Below are positions 1 through 5,890 of a stretch of DNA of 6,014 bases, in pieces. Below the pieces are notes generated by a model that saw only the letters and a program-made list of their open reading frames with translations, searched no databases and was not told the origin of the DNA. Positions within the stretch are counted from its first letter, which is position 1, and every line of letters starts with the position of its first letter. The DNA lies in the NCBI GenBank assembly GCA_013824905.1, contig PNOO01000153.1, positions 1-6,014 on the forward strand. The letters run 5' to 3'. The DNA is from Syntrophus sp. (in: bacteria). GTDB lineage: Bacteria; Desulfobacterota; Syntrophia; Syntrophales; UBA5619. The position numbers were made by a program, and so were the translations under genes.

Positions 1-749
1 GTACCGTTCATATCGATCCGGCTGTCCTGAAAGTCGTCGGCAAGAAGGATGTCCCCCTTCAGGGAACAGCGGAGTTTCTCCCCTGTCAGTGTCAGTTGCG
101 TGACCTTCAGCGCACCGTTCCGGAAGCTGGCCTTCCCTTCGACCTTGCTGAAATCGATCTTCTCGATACCCAGGAAGCTCTCGAGGAGTTGGTAGGCGCC
201 GTTCGTCAACGTGAAATCAATACTCCCCGTCCCGTTCTTCAGGGCCTCCGTCTGCCCGTTGAAAGAAACCGTGCCTTTCAGGGTTCCCGTGATCGGGTGA
301 GCCAGCGCCTCCTGGAGCCAGGTGCACTTCTCGATCCGAATATCCCGGAGGGTTACCCCCGCAGTGAGAGGCCCCTGGAGGGAAAAGAGCCGGGAAAGGT
401 CGATCCTCCCCCTCGCCTCGCCTCCATAGCCCTCCGCCGCCATGAGGAGCGACAGTCGCCCCCCCAGCATGGAGATGCCTCCGGGTCGGATCGTCAGGCT
501 GTCCGCGTGGAGGGTCGCTTCCGGACGGCCGCCAGGGCTTGCCGTGACGTTCTCAAACGCCATCCCCGGCGGAAAAGTCGGCTTGGTCGCGTCGATGGAG
601 AGCAGGAGCTGGGGATGCCGGGCAGCGGCCACCGCCTTCACGTAATCCGTCAGAGCTTCCCCGGGGAAACGGAAGTAGAGGAAGACACACAGCACGACGA
701 TGCCGGCCACGATGTATCCTGCAATGGCGCGATTGATCTTCAGTCTCAT
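1..749 (-). CDS. gspN: Type II secretion system protein GspN, AsmA-like deltaproteobacterial/leptospiral type (3' end cut off by window)
   Basis: The frame is open for 249 codons from ATG at 749 to the left edge, with no stop, so the C-terminus lies outside. Residues about 9-27 form one hydrophobic signal-anchor (IAGYIVAGIVVLCVFLYF), followed by the motif RFPGEALTDYV and then a segment with SIDATKPTFPPGMAFENV near 51-68. This arrangement is what I recall of the GspN family found at the end of deltaproteobacterial and Leptospira T2SS operons. The rest is rich in short beta strands with LRDIRIE, GTLKGTVSFNG and GDILLADDF patterns, resembling AsmA-like repeats in envelope proteins. A periplasmic, inner-membrane-anchored location is expected; its exact role in secretion is not established. 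By memory of the family, roughly 30-60 residues are missing. The gene starts 1 base after the gspM stop (TGA C ATG). The call as a GspN-family protein is strong; the subtype rests on motif recall and not on a search. Confidence 0.85.
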   Translation of the reverse strand, partial: MRLKINRAIAGYIVAGIVVLCVFLYFRFPGEALTDYVKAVAAARHPQLLLSIDATKPTFPPGMAFENVTASPGGRPEATLHADSLTIRPGGISMLGGRLSLLMAAEGYGGEARGRIDLSRLFSLQGPLTAGVTLRDIRIEKCTWLQEALAHPITGTLKGTVSFNGQTEALKNGTGSIDFTLTNGAYQLLESFLGIEKIDFSKVEGKASFRNGALKVTQLTLTGEKLRCSLKGDILLADDFQDSRIDMNG

Positions 750-750
750 G

Positions 751-1302
751 TCAGCGACTCCCTGGAGACAGCGGTTGATAGGTAAACACCTGTATCACCG
801 CGCTCAGATATTCAGGACTCTCCTTCATCTTGACGACGGAGATCCTCCGTACCCGGATCATCTCCTCCGGCGATTCCACCAGATAGAGAAAATCGGTCAA
901 TTGCTTCATCGTCAGCTTGTCCAGTTTCACCTCCACGGCGATTTCCTCGTAGACCCCCGTCGGCGCTGACATCAGGGGGGCGAGCGAGCGAATGTTCGTC
1001 TTTACCGCCGCATCGCCGGCCCGTTTTTCCAGATAGGAAAAGAGGGTAAACCCCGGCGGCCGGCGTTCGCTTGCCCGCCGAATTTCCTCCGAACGCTGCC
1101 TGAGGACTCCGTATTCCCTTCCCATGGCGGTAAGCTCGCGGAGGGCCTTTTCACCGGCGGCGATTGCGCTGCCTACCTTCTGCCGTGCATCGAAGTAAGG
1201 AACAACGATGAGCTGGGAAAGCAGAACCACCCCCACAAAGACGATGCCGGCCGTCACCGTACGTTTCTGACTTGTCGTCAACTGATCCCAAAATTGTCTC
1301 AT
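751..1302 (-). CDS. gspM: Type II secretion system protein GspM (PilO-like inner-membrane protein)
   Basis: 183 residues. A short cytoplasmic N-terminus (MRQFWDQLTTSQKR) precedes one transmembrane helix at about 16-35 (VTAGIVFVGVVLLSQLIVV). A charged, probably coiled-coil stretch follows at about 40-80, then a periplasmic alpha/beta domain at 85-176 with FTLFSYLEKRAGDAAVKTN and LTDFLYLVESPEEMIRVRRI, typical of the GspM/PilO ferredoxin-like fold. GspM pairs with GspL in the inner membrane and helps link the GspE ATPase to the platform. The start ATG at 1302 overlaps the gspL stop by 4 bases (ATGA). An AAGGTGA ribosome site (1313-1319) sits 10 bases upstream, inside gspL. Sequence conservation in this family is low, so the assignment rests on topology, the fold-like motifs and the position between gspL and gspN. 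Confidence 0.88.
   Translation of the reverse strand: MRQFWDQLTTSQKRTVTAGIVFVGVVLLSQLIVVPYFDARQKVGSAIAAGEKALRELTAMGREYGVLRQRSEEIRRASERRPPGFTLFSYLEKRAGDAAVKTNIRSLAPLMSAPTGVYEEIAVEVKLDKLTMKQLTDFLYLVESPEEMIRVRRISVVKMKESPEYLSAVIQVFTYQPLSPGSR
758..763 (-). promoter_or_regulatory. Ribosome binding site of gspN
   Basis: AGGGAG lies 8 bases upstream of ATG 749, inside the last codons of gspM. It supports ATG 749 as the true start and suggests translation coupled to the end of gspM. Confidence 0.6.
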
Positions 1303-2831
1303 TTTTTTAGAGTCACCTTCAAATCGAACTCCACCCCGCCCCCCTGCTTCATCATGCCGGTGGAGCCGATCGTCACCGTTTTGAAGTATTTCGAGTTCAC
1401 AAACGCATTCTTGAACGCATCCACGGCATCGAAATTCCGCGCTTCACCCTTGAGGCCGATCGCGTCTCCGTCCAGGCTGAAAGAGGTCAGGAGGAGATTG
1501 GCGGGGGAAAATCCCGAGATCTCCTTGAGAAGGTCCAGAACCGTCGCCTCCGTCGTAGTATCCCCCATGCCGGCGGAGAGTTTTCGCGCCTCGGCAATCT
1601 TCCCGCGGAGCTGGGCGACCGGATCGATGATCCGCGTCGCATTCGGATCACTTTTCTTGAATTCGGCGGCGATATCCCGCTTCAGTGAGGCCAAGCGGAG
1701 GCGTGAGCCGTAGTCGTCAAGCCCGAGCTCGACGACGGCCAGGCTCAGGATAACGACGGCTGCAATGGCGATTTTCTTCAGACGATCGCGGAACTCCCCG
1801 TAACCGGCCCGCGCCTCGGACGCCAGTTGCCGGAAATTGAAGCCGCTCCCCTTGACCATCGGCCTGGCTGCCAGGGCAAGGGCCTGATCCATGACCGCCG
1901 GATCCCACGACTGCCTCAGAGTCTCTTCGATCTGAATATCCCCACCGGCAAGAAGATCCACCCGCTCGACGGGCGCCGAAAAACTCTCCGTGAGGATCGT
2001 TTCGAGACCGGGTGTCCGTGAACCGCCGCCGGTCAGGAAAACCAGGGCGGGCGCCTGAGCGATGGTCCCTTGCCAAAGGAGAGACGTCCGGGTGTTAATC
2101 AGCTCGATGCAAAAACGTCTGCAGACCTCACCGCTCGCCGCTACCGCTGCCGGGGGGATTTCGCCGCTTCGCTTCACCGATTCCGCTCCGGCGGAATCGC
2201 TGTTCATGGCCGCCGCTATCGCCTGGGTCGCCACCTCCCCGCCGAACGGAAAGTGACGAATGTGGAGGATCCTCCCCTCACAGGCGAAGACTGCCGTCGT
2301 ATCGCGGGCGCCGACGTCGAGCATCAGGACGGTCTCCGGACCGCCCCTGTTTCGCGTGAGGCGAAGGGTGAGGGAGACGGCGCTGACATCGATCACCGCC
2401 GTCTCACGGACGTATGGCTTAAGGAGCTCGGTCCTTTCTCCGACCAGGGTTCGGGGGGCAAGGGCCGCGAAGATCTCCGTCTTTCCCGCCCCTCCGGCAT
2501 GAGTGTAATCGATGAAGACTTCCTCAATCGGCGTCTGGATCACCGGCTCGATGGCAAAGGCCAACGTCTGGCGGATCTTCCGGTCATCACGGAACGGAAG
2601 CCGGATGTTCCTGAAGGAGAGCATCCCGGCGTGGAGCGCCGTCACGCAGACTGTGCCGCGGAAGGCATCGTCAGCAAAGAGCTTCTCCAGGGCCTCCTTC
2701 AGATCGCCTGCAGCAGCGGTATCGATCCGGCGGAAGCCAAGCACACGGTATCCGCCCCGGAAGCCGCGGGAGAGGAGAACCGCTTTGACGCTGCCGCCGC
2801 CGATATCGAGGCCGAGGATTCTTTCGGGCAT
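1299..2831 (-). CDS. gspL: Type II secretion system protein GspL (actin-like cytoplasmic domain, one TM helix, PilN-like periplasmic domain)
   Basis: 510 residues from ATG 2831. Residues 1 to about 330 form an actin/PilM-like domain. Phosphate-1-like LGLDIGGGSVKAV is at 6-18, phosphate-2-like VLMLDVGARDTTAVF at 168-182, and adenosine-like VFLTGGGSRTPGLE at 264-277. A linker with FNFRQLASEA (331-340) leads to a transmembrane helix at about 354-371. The periplasmic part includes a helical segment (about 375-420) and a PilN-like ferredoxin fold (about 425-510). GspL recruits the GspE ATPase to the inner membrane and partners with GspM. ATG 2831 was chosen over ATG 2834 (one extra Met) because its spacing from the upstream GGAAGGTGG is better; both overlap the gspK stop. 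An open frame extends to 3167, but it lies antiparallel to no function, simply inside gspK, and encodes no family sequence. The C-terminus ends CTA AAA AAA TGA, overlapping the gspM ATG. The GspL identity is firm. Confidence 0.93.
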   Translation of the reverse strand: MPERILGLDIGGGSVKAVLLSRGFRGGYRVLGFRRIDTAAAGDLKEALEKLFADDAFRGTVCVTALHAGMLSFRNIRLPFRDDRKIRQTLAFAIEPVIQTPIEEVFIDYTHAGGAGKTEIFAALAPRTLVGERTELLKPYVRETAVIDVSAVSLTLRLTRNRGGPETVLMLDVGARDTTAVFACEGRILHIRHFPFGGEVATQAIAAAMNSDSAGAESVKRSGEIPPAAVAASGEVCRRFCIELINTRTSLLWQGTIAQAPALVFLTGGGSRTPGLETILTESFSAPVERVDLLAGGDIQIEETLRQSWDPAVMDQALALAARPMVKGSGFNFRQLASEARAGYGEFRDRLKKIAIAAVVILSLAVVELGLDDYGSRLRLASLKRDIAAEFKKSDPNATRIIDPVAQLRGKIAEARKLSAGMGDTTTEATVLDLLKEISGFSPANLLLTSFSLDGDAIGLKGEARNFDAVDAFKNAFVNSKYFKTVTIGSTGMMKQGGGVEFDLKVTLKK

Positions 2832-3805
2832 CATTCCACCTTCCAAGACAACAGTTTTATATTCCGCCGATTCGCTTCCCTCTTGACCACACCCGTGATC
2901 CGCTCGGCCATCCGGCCCTGGAGACCAACGGCCGTGATCCGGAAGGTATCGCCCCGGACGACGATCAGTCCCGCGGGGATGTTGATCCCGGATGAACGGG
3001 GGAGTTTTTGATACCAGCCGGGATCGGAAAGATCGTTTCGCTGATCCCGGCGATACTTGTCGAGTCGGTCGACCTCGTCGTCCGTCATCTCCGCCGCCAG
3101 CGCCCGGAGCACCGGTTTCGAAGCGGTGTTGATGTTGATTCTTCCATCGCCGAAAACAGTCAAACACTGCGCGAGACCGGGAGACTCTCCGGCGCCGTAA
3201 AACAGATCGCGGGTCATCCCCTTTACCATCAATAATTCTTCAATGCAATCAAGAGGTGCATTCTTGGCGGTGTATGGCTTTTCCAATCTTGCGTAGAAAG
3301 TTCCCTCCGCACCCGCACCGGTCACCTCGTCATCGGCGTCGATCCAGTCCTTGATCGCGTCCAAGAGCTCCGCGGCCTTGGCCTGCTCCAGACGGAAATA
3401 CGGACCGGTGAGGAGCCGCAGGAGGAGATCGCGGATCAGGGGATTGTAGCCGCTGCCGATGCTGAGACTATTGATGGAAATTCTTCCCCCGTCGTCCTCG
3501 ATCATCAGCTTGAAGGAAGCGTTGCCGAAGAAACCCTCGGATTTGAGGGAGATCATCTCGGTGTTCGCCCACAGATCCATCAGGGTGTCTGACGCGTTTT
3601 TATCGGCCAGGATGAGCGCCTCACCCACATAGAAACCGGATTCGGCGACATAACGGAGCCGGATCCCGTCTCCCAAGTTCACCGCCTCGTAAACCTCGGA
3701 ACGCGTGTCCCGGTTGAGCTGGAGCGTCACCGCAATGATGATGCTGATCATCAGAAGAACGAGGATAAGCGCGACACCCCGGCGGTTCGATCCTCCGAGT
3801 CTCAT
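2831..3805 (-). CDS. gspK: Type II secretion system minor pseudopilin GspK
   Basis: 324 residues. The leader MRLGGSNRRG is followed by VALILVLLMISIIIAVTLQL, so prepilin peptidase should cut after Gly10. Mature position +5 is Leu, not Glu, which is the known hallmark of GspK and places it at the pseudopilus tip. GspK family motifs follow: RYVAESGFYVGEAL (51-64), IEDDGGRISINSL (102-114), LLDAIKDWIDADDE (147-160), FYARLEKPY near 170-178, and GRININTASKPVLRAL (221-236). The large insertion between the acidic motif and ININTA is the alpha domain typical of GspK. It should form the tip complex with GspI and GspJ. Two cysteines (187 and 214) flank a loop and might pair in the periplasm. The start ATG 3805 overlaps the gspJ stop by 4 bases (ATGA) and is preceded by GGAGG. 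The stop overlaps the gspL start. Its size matches the family. Confidence 0.95.
   Translation of the reverse strand: MRLGGSNRRGVALILVLLMISIIIAVTLQLNRDTRSEVYEAVNLGDGIRLRYVAESGFYVGEALILADKNASDTLMDLWANTEMISLKSEGFFGNASFKLMIEDDGGRISINSLSIGSGYNPLIRDLLLRLLTGPYFRLEQAKAAELLDAIKDWIDADDEVTGAGAEGTFYARLEKPYTAKNAPLDCIEELLMVKGMTRDLFYGAGESPGLAQCLTVFGDGRININTASKPVLRALAAEMTDDEVDRLDKYRRDQRNDLSDPGWYQKLPRSSGINIPAGLIVVRGDTFRITAVGLQGRMAERITGVVKREANRRNIKLLSWKVE
2836..2844 (-). promoter_or_regulatory. Ribosome binding site of gspL
   Basis: GGAAGGTGG is encoded in the last codons of gspK. It is 1 base from ATG 2834 but 4 bases from ATG 2831 (about 7 from the AGG core), which favours ATG 2831 as the gspL start. Confidence 0.5.
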
Positions 3806-4455
3806 GGGACCTCCGGACGGTTGAAGGGGAGACGGATCCGGGTCATGAACAGGGTGGGCCGTTCCCGATCCGCTTCGTTGACAAAGCTCAGACGGATCAG
3901 GACCGCAGCCGGAACCCTTTTCTTTTGCACCGGGACATCCCCGTCGGAGTTCCAGTCGTTGTACTCTTTCCCCTTCTCGTCGAAGAAGGTATAGGTCAGA
4001 GCCTCAACCCGGTCGCACAGAAGGAATCCTCCGGGGGGGGATTGCTCTTTTCCCGGATCCCGGTAAAGGCTGTCGCTTCGCGTGAGAAGATAACCCTCCT
4101 TATCCGTCCCCTCCTTGACGCCATACTCGATCAAGGCGATACCGCCCGGCGCCTCCTTATCGTTGAAGGCGACATGGGACGCGGAACGAAAGACGAGACG
4201 CACAAACTCCCGGTTGCCCAGCGCCTGAGGTTTCGTTACAAATGTGAACGCCCCCCGCCAGAGGGCCACAGACTGGAGGTCGCGGGCCATCCGATCGAGG
4301 GCGCTCCGCGCCATGCCGTAGACTTCGGCGTCGTATTGGGTTTCGCGGATGATTCGGAAGGTCCCGGTATAGGAGGCATAGACGGTGGACAAAACGATCC
4401 CCAGGATCAAGACGGCGATCAGGATCTCAATCAACGTAAAACCTCTGTCTTTCAC
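3802..4455 (-). CDS. gspJ: Type II secretion system minor pseudopilin GspJ
   Basis: 217 residues from GTG 4455. A very short leader (MKDRG) is followed by FTLIEILIAVLILGIVLSTV, with cleavage expected after Gly5 and Glu at mature position +5. Downstream features fit GspJ: ARSALDRMARDLQSV (49-63), VRLVFRSASHVAF (85-97), IALIEYGVKEGTDKEGYLL (106-124), LLCDRVEALTYTFFDEKGKE (145-164) and a C-terminal PAAVLIRLSFVNE strand. GspJ is a minor pseudopilin of the periplasmic tip complex with GspI and GspK. The open frame runs upstream to 4581, but the extra 42 residues are low-complexity shadow of gspI. The GTG overlaps the gspI stop by 4 bases (GTGA) and has AAGGTGG 7 bases upstream, so GTG 4455 is the supported start. 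A run of eight C on the coding strand encodes the Ser-Pro-Pro near residues 139-141. The stop overlaps the gspK start by 4 bases. Confidence 0.93.
   Translation of the reverse strand: MKDRGFTLIEILIAVLILGIVLSTVYASYTGTFRIIRETQYDAEVYGMARSALDRMARDLQSVALWRGAFTFVTKPQALGNREFVRLVFRSASHVAFNDKEAPGGIALIEYGVKEGTDKEGYLLTRSDSLYRDPGKEQSPPGGFLLCDRVEALTYTFFDEKGKEYNDWNSDGDVPVQKKRVPAAVLIRLSFVNEADRERPTLFMTRIRLPFNRPEVP
3809..3814 (-). promoter_or_regulatory. Ribosome binding site of gspK
   Basis: GGAGGT lies 3 bases before ATG 3805 (4 bases from the GGAGG core), within the last codons of gspJ. It confirms ATG 3805 as the gspK start and fits coupled translation. Confidence 0.6.
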
Positions 4456-4925
4456 GGGACCACCACCTTGTAAAGGGTAAGATGGTAGGTGTTGCGCTTC
4501 GTCATCCGGCTGTTGGTCACGGTAAGGACGATCCTCTTGAGGAGAGGGATCTCCTCCACATCTCCGACCTCCATCTCCCATTTGTAGTCGGGAAAAGCCT
4601 CCCCGAAATCCCCTTTCCCGTTCGCCATCTGAAGGGGGCTCGCCGCATCGATCTCTGCCATCCGCCCCTGGGCCAGGAGCGAGGCGGTGGTAAGAAAGCG
4701 GGAGTCTGACGCCATCGAGAGGCTCTGGGACTGGGACTGGTAAACTGAGACAAGCGCGATGGCCAAAATCGCCATCGCAATCATGACTTCCAGAAGCGTA
4801 AATCCCTCACGGCCGGCGAAAATCCGTTGCGGCAGTCGGTGCGTGACCGACCGGCTCGACACGCGCGGATCAGAGGCCGGCTTTTCACTCCTCCGGATTG
4901 AAAGAAAAATCGACATCTTTTTCAT
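4452..4925 (-). CDS. gspI: Type II secretion system minor pseudopilin GspI (start uncertain)
   Basis: 157 residues from ATG 4925. The pseudopilin core begins at residue 42 after AGREG: FTLLEVMIAMAILAIALVSV, with cleavage after Gly41 and Glu at +5. SLLAQGRMAEIDAASP (82-97) and the terminal YHLTLYKVVVP are typical of GspI, as is a mature length of about 116 residues. GspI nucleates the pseudopilus tip with GspJ and GspK. The leader is the odd part: 41 residues from ATG 4925, far longer than the usual 5-15, and this start overlaps gspH by 41 bases with no clear ribosome site. In-frame alternatives are ATG 4916 and GTG 4862; the latter gives a 20-residue leader without overlap but also lacks a ribosome site. 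The GGAGGA at the end of gspH points to no in-frame start. The stop overlaps the gspJ GTG by 4 bases. Identity is secure; the N-terminus is not. Confidence 0.88.
   Translation of the reverse strand: MKKMSIFLSIRRSEKPASDPRVSSRSVTHRLPQRIFAGREGFTLLEVMIAMAILAIALVSVYQSQSQSLSMASDSRFLTTASLLAQGRMAEIDAASPLQMANGKGDFGEAFPDYKWEMEVGDVEEIPLLKRIVLTVTNSRMTKRNTYHLTLYKVVVP
4463..4469 (-). promoter_or_regulatory. Ribosome binding site deciding the GTG start of gspJ
   Basis: AAGGTGG is 7 bases upstream of GTG 4455 and encoded by the last codons of gspI. It supports the non-ATG start that gives a normal 5-residue prepilin leader instead of the 47-residue one from the upstream ATG 4581. Confidence 0.6.
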
Positions 4926-5391
4926 AAACGGTGACCGTCCGAAGAAAGGGGTTGAAGACCAGAGTCACCACCCGGTCGTCCTTGGCCAGATGGATGACAG
5001 TGGGCGTCGTATAACCCCGCCTGAAGAAGCGGACGACCGCCTCGCCCTCCGTTTTTCTTACATCGTCTGCCTGCCTGACGTCCACAATCCGGACCCCCCC
5101 CGGTAAGCGGACCGCCCCCTTCCGGAGTTCCGCCCGTTTCTCGGCCGTCGTATCGGCGGGGTAGCTCCAGATGGCCGGTTGATTAAGGTCGATGTGAAGG
5201 ATAGTGTCCGTCTGCTCCCGGACCGATTCGTTCTGCAGTTCACGGGCGGCGCCGATGAAGCGGCGCGTCGCGGCCTTGAGTTCATCGTTGAGGAGGCTAT
5301 CCCGGACGCGGGGAACGGCAATCAGGAGCATCATCCCGACAAGCAGAACCACGACGGACAGTTCGATCAGCGTGTAGCCCCGGTTATTCAC
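4885..5391 (-). CDS. gspH: Type II secretion system minor pseudopilin GspH
   Basis: 168 residues from GTG 5391. The leader MNNRG precedes YTLIELSVVVLLVGMMLLIAV, so cleavage is expected after Gly5, leaving Tyr at mature +1 (Phe is more usual) and Glu at +5. VPRVRDSLLNDELKAATRRF and AARELQNESVREQT (helix extension, 26-61) and the beta-rich C-terminus with VVRFFRRGYTTPTVIHLA (119-136) match GspH/FimT-type pseudopilins. GspH is thought to bridge the GspI-J-K tip to the GspG shaft. The GTG start overlaps the gspG stop by 8 bases and has only a weak GGGA 2 bases upstream, so translation may depend on coupling to gspG. ATG 5430 is an alternative that would give an 18-residue basic leader and a 47-base overlap. 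The open frame to 5505 reads as a shadow of gspG beyond that. The gene ends in GGAGGAGTGA. Family identity is firm; the start is moderately sure. Confidence 0.9.
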   Translation of the reverse strand: MNNRGYTLIELSVVVLLVGMMLLIAVPRVRDSLLNDELKAATRRFIGAARELQNESVREQTDTILHIDLNQPAIWSYPADTTAEKRAELRKGAVRLPGGVRIVDVRQADDVRKTEGEAVVRFFRRGYTTPTVIHLAKDDRVVTLVFNPFLRTVTVYEKDVDFSFNPEE

Positions 5392-5839
5392 TTTCCCAGC
5401 TGTTGATGTCCTTGTTCTTGCCCTCGCCATCCGGCTCGCCGTCGGCGCCTCGGGAGATGAGGTCGAAATCCCCGTGCGAGCCGGGGGAGATATAGACGAA
5501 GTCATTGTCCCAGGGATCTTTCGGCACTTTGCCTTTTTCGAGATAACCCCCCTGCCGCCAGTTTTTGAGAGGCGTCCCTACTGTCGGAGGTTCGACCAGG
5601 GCATTGAGTCCCTGCTCCGTCGAAGGGTAGTTTCCGTTGTCGAGCTTATAGAGTTTCAGGGCCGTTTCGAGGCTCTCTATCTGTATCCGAGCCTTCGCCC
5701 GCCGCGCCTCGTCCGGCCGTCCCATGATCCGGGGGACGATCAGGCCGGCTAAAATACCTAGGATCACAATGACCACCATCAGCTCGATCAGCGTGAAGCC
5801 CTTCTCATTGCGTTTCATTTTTCCCATGCATTTCTCCAT
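5384..5839 (-). CDS. gspG: Type II secretion system major pseudopilin GspG
   Basis: 151 residues from ATG 5839. The leader MEKCMGKMKRNEKG is cut after Gly14, before FTLIELMVVIVILGILAGLI; Glu is at mature +5. The following text is nearly textbook GspG: VPRIMGRPDEARRAKARIQI, ESLETALKLYKLDNGNYPST, EQGLNALVEPP, GYLEKGKVPKDPWDNDFVY and the calcium-loop end SRGADGEPDGEGKNKDINSW. GspG subunits polymerise into the pseudopilus shaft that pushes substrates through the GspD secretin. Calcium binding by this loop is known to be needed in characterised GspG proteins. Four in-frame Met codons precede the core (5863, 5839, 5827, 5818). ATG 5839 has AAGGGA 7 bases upstream, and ATG 5827 has GGAG 6 bases upstream; ATG 5863 has no ribosome site. 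This is the only gene in the window with its own intergenic leader, which fits a need for more of the shaft subunit. Confidence 0.95.
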   Translation of the reverse strand: MEKCMGKMKRNEKGFTLIELMVVIVILGILAGLIVPRIMGRPDEARRAKARIQIESLETALKLYKLDNGNYPSTEQGLNALVEPPTVGTPLKNWRQGGYLEKGKVPKDPWDNDFVYISPGSHGDFDLISRGADGEPDGEGKNKDINSWESE

Positions 5840-5890
5840 TTTCTTATCCCTTTTACCAGACATAAAATGTATTGGGGATCAGCCATCGGT
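5840..5890 (-). other. gspF-gspG intergenic spacer
   Basis: About 51 bases between the gspF stop and the chosen gspG start, and the only noncoding gap in the window. Apart from the gspG ribosome site it holds only a weak 4-bp palindrome (ACAT-TTT-ATGT, 5860-5870). I see no convincing promoter boxes and no terminator, so gspG is probably read through from gspF. Confidence 0.5.
5847..5852 (-). promoter_or_regulatory. Ribosome binding site of gspG
   Basis: AAGGGA stands 7 bases before ATG 5839, which favours that start over ATG 5863, where no purine-rich site is seen. The GGAG at 5834-5837, overlapping this start codon, could alternatively serve ATG 5827. Confidence 0.5.

Noticed and set aside
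96..785. 229-codon open frame on the plus strand
   Set aside because: It lies opposite gspN, and the translation is Arg/Pro/Glu-rich without domain, membrane or motif signal. GC-rich codon use on the minus strand explains the lack of stops.
2070..3011. 313-codon open frame on the plus strand
   Set aside because: It is antisense to gspL and the end of gspK, both firmly identified. The product has no recognisable motif and low-complexity charged composition.
2832..3167. 112-codon N-terminal extension of gspL
   Set aside because: It lies fully inside gspK in another frame, is Arg/Gly/Pro-rich, and GspL/PilM proteins begin right at the DIGGGS motif. ATG 2831 has a ribosome site.
3925..4473. 182-codon open frame on the plus strand
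   Set aside because: It is opposite gspJ, whose pseudopilin sequence is clear; no independent start signal or protein signature.
4456..4581. 42-codon upstream extension of gspJ
   Set aside because: It would make a 47-residue non-typical leader read from gspI sequence; GTG 4455 has a well-spaced ribosome site and a normal leader.
5431..5505. Upstream extension of gspH to ATG 5505
   Set aside because: It reads Ser/Thr/Pro/Arg-rich sequence from inside gspG, which carries the conserved calcium-loop coding sequence; shorter starts (5391 or 5430) give ordinary basic leaders.
5860..5870. Palindrome ACAT-TTT-ATGT in the gspF-gspG gap as operator or terminator
   Set aside because: A 4-bp AT-rich stem is too weak, has no T tract in the right position and occurs easily by chance.
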